Assembly: GCF_001443605.1 (NCBI RefSeq)
Contig: NZ_CP013118.1
Coordinates: forward strand, 2,537,501-2,601,500
Origin: Salinivirga cyanobacteriivorans
GTDB lineage: Bacteria; Bacteroidota; Bacteroidia; Bacteroidales; Salinivirgaceae
Direction: 5' to 3'
Length of the DNA stretch: 64,000 nt
The translations under genes and the position numbers were made by a program. This document shows positions 57,009 to 64,000 of the stretch, piece after piece. Position 1 is the first letter of the stretch; every line of letters starts with the position of its first letter. The notes under the pieces are model-generated. The model was not told the DNA's origin and ran no database searches. It saw nothing but the letters and a program-made list of their open reading frames with translations.

Positions 57009-57924
57009 ACGCAACGCTCGCAACGTAAGAACCCGTAGTGAATATTTTCCTGGCGGCCGTGGCGAGAAACTTAATTCTTATTATTCACGCAACGCTCGCA
57101 ACGTAAGAACCCGTAGTGAATATTTTCCTGGCGGCCGTGGCGAGAAACTCTTCCGTTAGTCGCAGCGTGAGGGTTTCTGCAAGCGGGCATAAAATGAAAA
57201 ATGCCATTCCGGTTTATTCAGGAACTCACACCGCGACATTCCGGAACATCAGGTCAAAGATGAAAACCGCGTGAGGGAGGCGGCGGTTTCGCTCCAGGCG
57301 AAGCTGCCGCTGCGGGGTTTAATTTCACGCGACGCTCGCAACGGATACGCATGGATAAGGCTTCACCTAAGCGAAAGCTTTGAAACAGATCACTTCTCCC
57401 GATAAATCGGGATCGAGATGACGTTTCTAAATTAGCGTTTATAAAGTAAAGCAGCGGACGCAGCGTAAGAACCCGTGGCGCTCGTAGCGTGTATTTCTCG
57501 CAGCGCTCGTGGCGAGAAACTTAATTCTTATTATTCACGCAACGCTCGCAACGTAAGAACCCGTATTGAATATTTTCCTGGCGGCCGTGGCGAGAAACTC
57601 TTCCGTTAGTCGCAGCGTGAGGGTTTCTGCAAACGGGCATAAAATGAAAAACGCTATTCCGGTTCATTCAGGAACTCACACCGCGACATTCCGGAACATC
57701 AGGTCAAAGATGAAAACCGCGTGAGGGAGGCGGCGGTTTCGCTCCAGGCGAAGCTGCCGCTGCGGGGTTTAATTTCACGCGACGTTCGCAACGGATACGC
57801 ATGGATAAGGCTTCACCTAAGCGAAAACTTTGAATCAGATCACTTCTCCCGATAAATCGGGATCGAGATGACGTTTCTAAATTAGCGTTTATAAAGTAAA
57901 GCAGCGGACGCAGCGTAAGAACCC
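57009..57924. repeat. Two 404-bp repeats with CGCAACG units
   Basis: Copies at 57071-57474 and 57521-57924 (offset 450) are almost identical. Each consists of a CGCAACG part, 'gtcgcagcgtgagggtttct', 'ggaactcacaccgcgacatt', a GCGGTTTCGCTCCAGG segment, 'cttctcccgataaatcggga' (hairpin) and 'gcagcggacgcagcgtaaga'. A short third copy of the middle part lies at 59527-59613. No coding frame is kept. The remainder to 58108 shows no gene. Confidence 0.88.
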
Positions 57925-58108
57925 ACAGCTCCGGAACTATCTGGGTTGCTTCAAACTCTTCTTTCTCAATATCGATGTTTTCAAATTAAGAATGGCACAA
58001 TTTGAAACAAAATGATGGCTCAAAGCAAAGCAGACTATTCAAAAACATTGTAATTGTTTCCATAAATCATTAATTTTGCTGAAAAATAGAAACAAATCAC
58101 ACATTCAA

Positions 58109-58726
58109 ATGAACTTTTTACAGTTTAGGGAGCGTTTTTTTGAACTTGCCATTTTTAATATTCACCAGGTTTACGCCTGGCAGCCCGATTTCGACCGGAA
58201 TAATATTACCCGTTGGCAAAAAAAAGGTTTGCTCATCAAATTAAGACAAGGATACTATGCTTTCCCTGAATATAAAACGTCAGCAGACATAAGTTTGTAT
58301 GTTGCCAATAAATTGTACCAACCATCATATATCAGCCTGCACACAGCATTATCATTTTATGGAATTATTCCCGAAGTGGTAACTTCAATAACTAGTGTAT
58401 CGCCCTTAAAGACAATTACTTTTAAAAATCCTTTTGGCGAATATGTATATAAAAAAATCAAAGAAGTGCTTTTTTTTGGTTTCGATTTGAAACCATTGTC
58501 AGACAGAAGAGCAATGAAACTTGCTACTCCCGAAAAAGCAATCCTTGATTTGCTTTATCTTTATCCATTCTACAATACGATACAGGAAATGCAGGAGTTG
58601 AGATTCGATGTGGACTTTATGTATGAAGAACTAAACATAGACAGATTAATAGAATTTACAGATAGTTTTAAATCCAAAGCTTTGGAAAAAAGAGTGAAAC
58701 GAATGCTAAAATTATACGATTTATGA
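58109..58726 (+). CDS. AbiEi-type antitoxin / winged-helix regulator
   Basis: 205 residues from ATG 58109 (a TTG at 58076 would add 11 residues). The N-terminal winged helix is FDRNNITRWQKKGLLIKLRQGYYAFPEY (~residues 28-55). The rest, YISLHTALSFYGIIPEV and KLATPEKAILDLLYLY, is typical of the AbiEi antitoxin family, which represses its own operon and counteracts AbiEii. It overlaps the toxin gene by 4 bp (ATGA). An AAACAttgtaatTGTTT dyad near 58044-58060 is a candidate operator. Confidence 0.88.
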   Translation: MNFLQFRERFFELAIFNIHQVYAWQPDFDRNNITRWQKKGLLIKLRQGYYAFPEYKTSADISLYVANKLYQPSYISLHTALSFYGIIPEVVTSITSVSPLKTITFKNPFGEYVYKKIKEVLFFGFDLKPLSDRRAMKLATPEKAILDLLYLYPFYNTIQEMQELRFDVDFMYEELNIDRLIEFTDSFKSKALEKRVKRMLKLYDL

Positions 58727-59505
58727 TTAACCTTGATTTAATAAAACAATATTTTCCGGAATATTTGCAGGATAAGGTTGCATTGCAAAAATATTTTCTT
58801 AAGGAATACTTACAGGTTTTGATTTTAGATTATCTATCAAATACAGCCTATATACAAAAAATTGCATTTATTGGTGGAACGTATCTTCGATTAATCAAAG
58901 GAATTGATCGTTTTTCAGAGGATTTGGATTTTGACTGTAAAGATTTATCAAAAGAACAATTTCTTGAAATGACGGATAATGTCATACAGTTTTTGAATCG
59001 AAATGGATTTCATGTAATTGCCAGGGATAGGAAGAGCGATAAATTACAAGCATTTCGCAGGAATATTCATTTTCCACAATTTTTATTCGACCTGGGATTA
59101 ACCGGACATAAAGAAGAGCGTTTTTTAGTAAAAATAGAGGCACAAGATCAAAATGTTAGTTACAGTTCTATAATGGTAAATATTAAGAGCTGCGGCTTTT
59201 TCTTTCCCTTTCCGGCACCTCCCGATGATATATTGTGTGCAATGAAACTATCTGCTTTATTGTCGCGCAAAAAAGGACGTGACTTTTACGATGCCATTTT
59301 TTTGCTTTCACAAACAAAACCAAATTACAAGTATTTATCGCAAAAAAGCGGTATAAAAAACGTTGTAGAATTAAAAAATGCGATTTACGAAGTACTCAAA
59401 GTAACGGAACTTAATCATAAAATGAGAGATTTTGAGCACTTACTCTTCAAAAAAGAGAAGGGTAAAATAATCTTACGGTTTAAAGATTTTATAGATACAC
59501 TGTAA
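58723..59505 (+). CDS. AbiEii-type nucleotidyltransferase toxin
   Basis: 260 residues. GGTYLR (51-56) and SEDLDFD (65-71; Asp67, Asp69) form the nucleotidyltransferase site; KLSALLSRKKGRDFYDAIFLL (~175-195) is the family's second signature. With AbiEi it forms a type IV toxin-antitoxin pair of the abortive-infection kind. Directly coupled to its antitoxin by ATGA. It lies in the repeat-rich island next to ATPase genes. Confidence 0.9.
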   Translation: MINLDLIKQYFPEYLQDKVALQKYFLKEYLQVLILDYLSNTAYIQKIAFIGGTYLRLIKGIDRFSEDLDFDCKDLSKEQFLEMTDNVIQFLNRNGFHVIARDRKSDKLQAFRRNIHFPQFLFDLGLTGHKEERFLVKIEAQDQNVSYSSIMVNIKSCGFFFPFPAPPDDILCAMKLSALLSRKKGRDFYDAIFLLSQTKPNYKYLSQKSGIKNVVELKNAIYEVLKVTELNHKMRDFEHLLFKKEKGKIILRFKDFIDTL

Positions 59506-59930
59506 AACAGCGCGAATTTGTCCCACCAGTCGCAGCGTGAGGGTTTCTATCAGCAGACCTAAAGTGCAAACCGTTATTCCGGTTCATTCAGGAACTCACA
59601 CCGCGACATTCCTGTTGATCTGCGACCTACAGCGTACGGTAGACTCCCTTTAGAGCCTGTATCGCAGTAGGCGTGAGAATAAAAGGGCAGCGCGAGGGCA
59701 ATATTGATTCATGTAATCCTCGATAACTATCGGGACGCAGCGCCCGCAACGAAAACACAATGCTCGCAACGTAAGAACCCGTTGCGCCCGTGGCGAGAAA
59801 CTCTTTTTTCATCTCTTTCATTCAATCCTCGATAATTATCGGGACGCAACGATCGTAGCGTAAAATCTGTAAGTGTTCCTGGCGGGAACTAGAAAAATAA
59901 AGGCGCATTATAAAACCAAATAGCCACCAA
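59506..59930. repeat. CGCAACG and related repeat fragments
   Basis: 59527-59613 repeats the middle of the 404-bp units ('gcagcgtgagggtttcta', 'aggaactcacaccgcgacat'). 59712-59800 and 59820-59865 are CGCAACG units led by 'tcctcgataactatcggg'. No gene. Confidence 0.8.
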
Positions 59931-60016
59931 TATTTTGTAATTAAACACAAAAAATATTAAAATATTTTGTAATCCATTACAAATATTAACATATATTTGT
60001 GTAGGGCATTACAAAT
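59931..60016. promoter_or_regulatory. Multiple TTTGTAAT operator-like half-sites before the third ATPase gene
   Basis: AATATTTTGTAAT (59961-59973) and ATTACAAATATT (59976-59987) make a near-perfect palindrome with a 2-bp centre. Further half-sites are TATTTTGTAAT at 59931-59941 and ATTACAAAT at 60008-60016, all within 95 bp of the ATG at 60023. The symmetry suggests a dimeric repressor bound at two places. Confidence 0.55.
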
Positions 60017-60022
60017 TTATAT

Positions 60023-61240
60023 ATGGAATCACTTTTTGAATATAGTCAGCAACGCATCAATCGAACAAAATCGGACTTTTTCCGAGGTATGTATACCAGC
60101 ATCGACTGGAGCTGCAGGTTAATAGAAATTAGAGGAGCCAGAGGGGTTGGTAAAACAACCTTGATGCTGCAAAAAGCCCTTCAATTAAGCCATAAAGACA
60201 TGTCGAAGGTTTTATATGTATCGCTTGATGATCCTTTTTTTTATAACCACACAATTCTTGATGTAGCCGATTATTTTACGAAATATGGCGGGTTGTATTT
60301 GTTTTTAGATGAAGTACATAAATATCCCTCTAAATTTCCTTCACACGATTGGTCTGCCGAAATTAAGGTCATGTATGACCGCTATCCTGACCTCCAGATT
60401 GTTTATTCGGGTTCTTCTGTATTACAGCTATTTAAAGGGCATGGCGACTTAAGTCGACGAAAATGCAGTTATGACCTCCCCGGATTATCGTTTCGGGAAT
60501 ATGCAAACTGGACGAATAAAAAAGAGTGGCCTGTTTTTGCATTGCCACAATTATTAGATAAGCATTCTGAAATTGCAAAGGAAATCACCAATGAGATAAA
60601 AATTATTCCATTATTCGTTGATTATCTCAAACACGGATATTATCCTTATTTCGAAGAGGCTCCCGGCCAGTTTTGCCATCGTTTAAGAGATACAATTAAT
60701 GTGATTCTGGAGCAGGATTTAACAACCGTTGCTTCTTTTTCACGCGAAAACCATGTGAAGTTAAAAAAACTGCTTGCCGTTCTTTCTGAGTCTGTACCTT
60801 TTACTCCAAATCTCTCCAATTTGCGGTCAGAATTGTTTATTGCCGATCAGCGTACCTTATTAAATTATTTGGATGCGCTCGAAAAGGCTGAGTTGTTAAG
60901 TACCTTAGATAAAGAAGTAAAAGGGATAAAAAAAATGCAAAAACCTTCAAAAATTTATCTTAACAATACCAATTTATTGAATTGTCTGTTTTTTGATAAG
61001 CCTAATGTTGGCACGGAGCGTGAAACATTTTTTTACAATCAGGTTCGAAGTGTTCACAGGGTGAACTATCCTGATAAAGGGGACTTTATCGTTGATTCGA
61101 ACTATACATTTGAAATAGGTGGAAAGAACAAAACTACTTTTCAAATACAAGGAATACCCGCTTCTTATCTTGTAGTTGATGATATTGAAATTGGGTTTGG
61201 TAATAAAATACCCCTATGGTTGTTTGGGTTCCTATATTGA
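60023..61240 (+). CDS. AAA ATPase (DUF4143-like), third copy
   Basis: 405 residues. Walker A GARGVGKTT (38-46), Walker B LFLDEVHK (Asp96, Glu97), then YSGSSVLQLF as sensor 1 and LPGLSFREYANW, a family mark. The C-terminal half resembles DUF4143 without an obvious nuclease triad (the end is GIPASYLVVDDIEIGFGNKIPLW). It is a more distant relative of 43827-44993. Preceded by four TTTGTAAT half-sites and followed by CGCAACG repeats. Function unknown. Confidence 0.88.
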   Translation: MESLFEYSQQRINRTKSDFFRGMYTSIDWSCRLIEIRGARGVGKTTLMLQKALQLSHKDMSKVLYVSLDDPFFYNHTILDVADYFTKYGGLYLFLDEVHKYPSKFPSHDWSAEIKVMYDRYPDLQIVYSGSSVLQLFKGHGDLSRRKCSYDLPGLSFREYANWTNKKEWPVFALPQLLDKHSEIAKEITNEIKIIPLFVDYLKHGYYPYFEEAPGQFCHRLRDTINVILEQDLTTVASFSRENHVKLKKLLAVLSESVPFTPNLSNLRSELFIADQRTLLNYLDALEKAELLSTLDKEVKGIKKMQKPSKIYLNNTNLLNCLFFDKPNVGTERETFFYNQVRSVHRVNYPDKGDFIVDSNYTFEIGGKNKTTFQIQGIPASYLVVDDIEIGFGNKIPLWLFGFLY

Positions 61241-61249
61241 TTTTTCCCA

Positions 61250-61405
61250 CGCAACGTCCGCAACGAAGGCGCAACGCGCGCAACGTAAGAACCCGTGGCG
61301 CTCGTAGCTTGATATTTTCGCCGCTTTCGTGGCGAGAAATGTTTTTTATGTAATCCTCGATAATCGATACGCAGTGCCCGCAACAAAGACGCAACGTAAG
61401 AACCT
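61250..61405. repeat. CGCAACG repeat units before the IS21 element
   Basis: Units at 61250-61340 and 61370-61405 with the 'cctcgataatcgatacgcag' leader in altered form. This is the last copy of the family in the window. Confidence 0.8.
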
Positions 61406-61567
61406 GGCTATAATGAGTGAAAAGAATTTAACCCCAAAGGCTAAACAATATACACTGAAATAAATGTAATACGCAACTTTACATGTACAAATTTTCGCAA
61501 TCTAAAATGTACATTTTAGGTTAATAAAAAAAGTCCCCATCTTATCATTTTGATAATATGAGGACTT

Positions 61568-63133
61568 ATGAAAAAAAAAGAAAAATTTTGTATGTGGTAC
61601 AAAGTTAAAGAATTATCAGAAAATGGTTTCAATAAAAGCCAGATTTCAAGAGAAATTGGCATTGACCGCCGAACCGTAAAACGCTATTTAAGCATGGGTG
61701 AAGAAGATTTCCATGATTGGATACGCCAGGGAAAAAACCTGCCCCGAAAACTTGCAGCTTATGCAGATTTCGTTAAAGATGAACTAAATGAGCATGCAGA
61801 TTTGTCGGCAGCGCAAATTGAAGATCACTTGAAAGAAAAATACGCAGATGACCTGCCTGAAGTACACAGTAAAACAGTGTATAATTTTGTGCAAATGATC
61901 CGTGAAAAGTACAATATTCCCAAACCAAGATCGGAGAGTCAACGAGACTTCGGCCAATTACCACAGACGCCTTACGGACAAGAGGCTCAGGTCGATTTTG
62001 GCGAGACTTACATGCGCACTGTCGAAGGCAATCGACGAAAGGTTTATTTCTTTGCAATATTACTTTCCCGTTCACGGCATAAATTTGTTTATTTTCAAGA
62101 AAGGCCCTTCACTGCTACTGATGCGGTTTATGCTCATTTTCTTGCATTTGAGTTTTTTGGAGGCATCCCCCGAAAAATAATTTATGACCAGGACTGTGTT
62201 TTCATAAAAGATGAAAACCTTGGCGATTATAAGCTGACCCATGAGTTCAACAGTTTTGTACAAAACCAGCCATTTAAAGCTGTTTTTTGTCGGAAAGCTG
62301 ACCCTCAAAGCAAGGGAAAGATCGAGAATGTGGTCGGTTATATAAAGAACAATTTTTTAAGGGGAAGGCCCTTCAGGGGCATCAGTTTACTCAATGAGGA
62401 AGGGCTGGCATGGCTTGCACGAACAGCAAATGCAAAAAAACATACCACTACCCACAAAGTGCCTTATAAAGAATGGAAAATCGAAAAACAATATCTTTTA
62501 CCTTACAAAAAACAGCAATTGTCACATGAACAAACATTACGGTCGCATACCGTAAGAAAAAACAATACTGTTTTATTGCACAAAAACAGCTACCAGCTTC
62601 CCCTTGGCACATACAAAGGGCCTGGTTCAAAGGTACTTTATTCCATAAAAGAAGGGAAAGTATTCTTTTACCGATCCTCCGGGAATAACGGGTTGATCAC
62701 AAGTTATGACCTGTGCATAGGTGAAGGGGAATACCTGCGCAACACGGACTTTAGGCGCGATAAATCAAAAACACTTCCACAGACTTATGCCGAAGCACTG
62801 GAAAGGTTGGGCAATACAGACAAAGCCAAATTTTACCTTGAACTGATCAAAAGCGATAAGTCAAGATACTACCACGACAACCTGCGGGCAATAGCCAAAA
62901 AAATCACAGGCTTTACGCAACAGCATATCGATAAAGGCCTTGATTATTGCATGGAATGTCAATATTACAATGCGAACAGTCTCTATCAGGCCATAATCCA
63001 TATTGCAAACCAAGCAGAAAAGAACAGTAAAACGAAGGTAAACATAGAGCGCCCTCAAACCACTAAATTTATGGAAAAAGCTACTATTAAGGCCGACACA
63101 AGCAACATTAATACTTACGAAAAACTATTTTAG
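61568..63133 (+). CDS. istA: IS21-family transposase IstA
   Basis: 521 residues. A helix-turn-helix (SQISREIGIDRRTVKRYL, ~24-41) is followed by an rve/DDE core with Asp143 in QVDFGETY, Asp207 in IIYDQDC and Glu253 in KGKIENVVGYIK. The C-terminal part has HTVRKNNTVLLHKNSYQLPLG, the family's DNA-binding beta domain. Full length for IS21 (usual 500-520) and undamaged. It needs IstB for efficient transposition. The istB start follows 2 bp later. Confidence 0.95.
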   Translation: MKKKEKFCMWYKVKELSENGFNKSQISREIGIDRRTVKRYLSMGEEDFHDWIRQGKNLPRKLAAYADFVKDELNEHADLSAAQIEDHLKEKYADDLPEVHSKTVYNFVQMIREKYNIPKPRSESQRDFGQLPQTPYGQEAQVDFGETYMRTVEGNRRKVYFFAILLSRSRHKFVYFQERPFTATDAVYAHFLAFEFFGGIPRKIIYDQDCVFIKDENLGDYKLTHEFNSFVQNQPFKAVFCRKADPQSKGKIENVVGYIKNNFLRGRPFRGISLLNEEGLAWLARTANAKKHTTTHKVPYKEWKIEKQYLLPYKKQQLSHEQTLRSHTVRKNNTVLLHKNSYQLPLGTYKGPGSKVLYSIKEGKVFFYRSSGNNGLITSYDLCIGEGEYLRNTDFRRDKSKTLPQTYAEALERLGNTDKAKFYLELIKSDKSRYYHDNLRAIAKKITGFTQQHIDKGLDYCMECQYYNANSLYQAIIHIANQAEKNSKTKVNIERPQTTKFMEKATIKADTSNINTYEKLF

Positions 63134-63135
63134 CC

Positions 63136-63894
63136 ATGGAACGAATCAAACAAATCAAGCAATACGCCGACAAACTCAGGCTGACCAAACTAAGAAACAA
63201 CGCTGATAAAATGGTGCACCAGGCACAGATCGACAGCCCTTCTTATCTGGAATATACCCATGAACTCCTTTATCAGGAAATCTTACAACGCCGAAAAAAC
63301 GATTACGAAAGAAGGTTGAAAATGGCGCGCCTTCCTAAATCTCACGACCTTGATCAATATGACTTTAACTTTGCCAATGGCATTACCAGGCCACAATTAA
63401 AAGAGCTAAGGGAATTATTGTGGATGGAGCAAAATTACAATGTCATCTTGATGGGTCCCTCAGGTACAGGCAAAACTTTTTTGGCCGCTGGACTTATATA
63501 TCAAGCAATCACATCGGGATATAAAGCATATTTTATGACCATGGAAGACATTATCAACACCATAAAAATGAAGGAAATGGTATCATCTGCACTGGCCACT
63601 TACAATCGTCTTTTAAAAGCTCATTTGATAGCTATTGACGATATTATGCTTATGCCCATTAAAAAGCATGAAGCCGTCGCTTTCTTTAACCTGATCAATC
63701 AACTACATGAACAGTGCTCCATAATTATTACCACCAATAAATCGCCTAAACAATGGGCGGAAACCCTCGATGATGAGGTATTAACATCTGCCTTGTTAGA
63801 CAGGATACTTTACCGCTGTGAAGTAATCAAGCTATCAGGTAGTAGTTATCGCATGGAGAACAGGCAAACCATATTTAAAGAGGAAAAATCATAA
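63136..63894 (+). CDS. istB: IS21-family ATPase IstB
   Basis: 252 residues. Walker A GPSGTGKT (107-114), Walker B LIAIDDIML (Asp168/Asp169), and the conserved end SALLDRILYRCEVIKLSGSSYRM. IstB binds target DNA and activates IstA. Complete; it starts 2 bp after istA. Confidence 0.95.
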   Translation: MERIKQIKQYADKLRLTKLRNNADKMVHQAQIDSPSYLEYTHELLYQEILQRRKNDYERRLKMARLPKSHDLDQYDFNFANGITRPQLKELRELLWMEQNYNVILMGPSGTGKTFLAAGLIYQAITSGYKAYFMTMEDIINTIKMKEMVSSALATYNRLLKAHLIAIDDIMLMPIKKHEAVAFFNLINQLHEQCSIIITTNKSPKQWAETLDDEVLTSALLDRILYRCEVIKLSGSSYRMENRQTIFKEEKS

Positions 63895-63899
63895 CGCCC

Positions 63900-63949
63900 G
63901 GGTAATACCTTCGCCCTTTCGCTACGCTTCAGGGACGAAGGTATTACCC
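63900..63949 (+). terminator. Strong hairpin downstream of istB
   Basis: GGGTAATACCTTCG (63900-63913) pairs perfectly with CGAAGGTATTACCC (63936-63949); an inner CCCT/AGGG pair extends the stem past one bulge. No T-run follows. It lies 6 bp after the istB stop and may end the transcript or be an inserted REP-like sequence. Confidence 0.6.
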
Positions 63950-64000
63950 TCCGTTGTTACATAAAACAAACACAAATAATCAATGAAAAAGATAAATCAA

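Larger units (their letters stand above)
61465..64000 (+). mobile_element. IS21-family insertion sequence, right end outside window
   Basis: Two spaced copies of the motif CAA-N6-7-ATGTACA-N2-TTT at 61474-61495 and 61498-61519 are the multiple end repeats typical of IS21 ends. The TG at 61465 is the probable left tip. istA and istB follow in the usual order. No matching right end is seen by 64000. Confidence 0.8.

Noticed and set aside
63900..63949. Hairpin after istB as the right inverted end of the IS21 element
   Set aside because: Its sequence shares nothing with the left end motifs (ATGTACA), so the true right end must lie beyond the window.

Overview
The window comes from a member of the Bacteroidota, most likely a Bacteroidia-class organism. 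Four things point there. (1) A promoter of the Bacteroidota type (TTG-N19-TAnnTTTG) precedes a NusG/UpxY-like antiterminator. (2) There are type IX secretion (T9SS) style proteins: a gingipain-family C25 peptidase and a ~3000-residue surface protein with a C-terminal sorting domain. (3) The accessory families are typical of the phylum (four-helix-bundle/IVS protein, GxxExxY, DUF4143 ATPases, AbiEii). (4) The DNA is AT-rich, with long low-complexity repeat arrays between genes. I saw no rRNA or tRNA gene and no CRISPR array.

Layout. 1-4618 (minus): C25 peptidase, cut by the window edge. 5347-6891 (minus): initiating sugar-phosphate transferase. 7218-8446: tandem ~0.4-kb repeats. 8513-9060: promoter and UpxY-like antiterminator. 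9049-12047: inserted small cassettes (four-helix-bundle gene, HEPN/MNT pair, AbiEii-type pair), partly framed by a 74-bp direct repeat that copies the end of the antiterminator gene. 12320-42999: a long plus-strand polysaccharide locus, largely with overlapping or 1-6 bp junctions. It holds CDP-sugar synthesis (rfbF, rfbG, 3,5-epimerase, two DegT aminotransferases, an SDR epimerase, acyltransferases), glycosyltransferases, a Wzx-like flippase, a Wzy-like polymerase, sulfotransferases (one frameshifted), polysaccharide deacetylases, two FemAB-like proteins, GNAT, an asparagine-synthetase-like protein with no nucleophile cysteine, two ATP-grasp ligases and a formyltransferase. 43063-61405: an accessory island of three AAA ATPases with DUF4143/DUF234-like architecture, a GxxExxY gene, an AbiEi/AbiEii pair and the giant T9SS protein, all separated by copies of a 'CGCAACG' repeat. 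61465-64000: an IS21-family insertion sequence cut by the right edge.

How it fits together (inference). The UpxY-like protein would allow RNA polymerase to read through the long operon. The product would be a Wzx/Wzy-dependent exopolysaccharide or O-antigen containing CDP-derived amino sugars. It would be sulfated, deacetylated, formylated and probably decorated with amino acids through the AsnB-like/ATP-grasp/FemAB group. The most unusual large-scale feature is the intergenic DNA. At least four unrelated repeat families fill the gaps between genes, often starting exactly at a stop codon and ending about 10-20 bp before the next start. Small genes of the four-helix-bundle and GxxExxY families sit inside inverted-repeat arrays, an arrangement that recalls the IVS elements of 23S rRNA.
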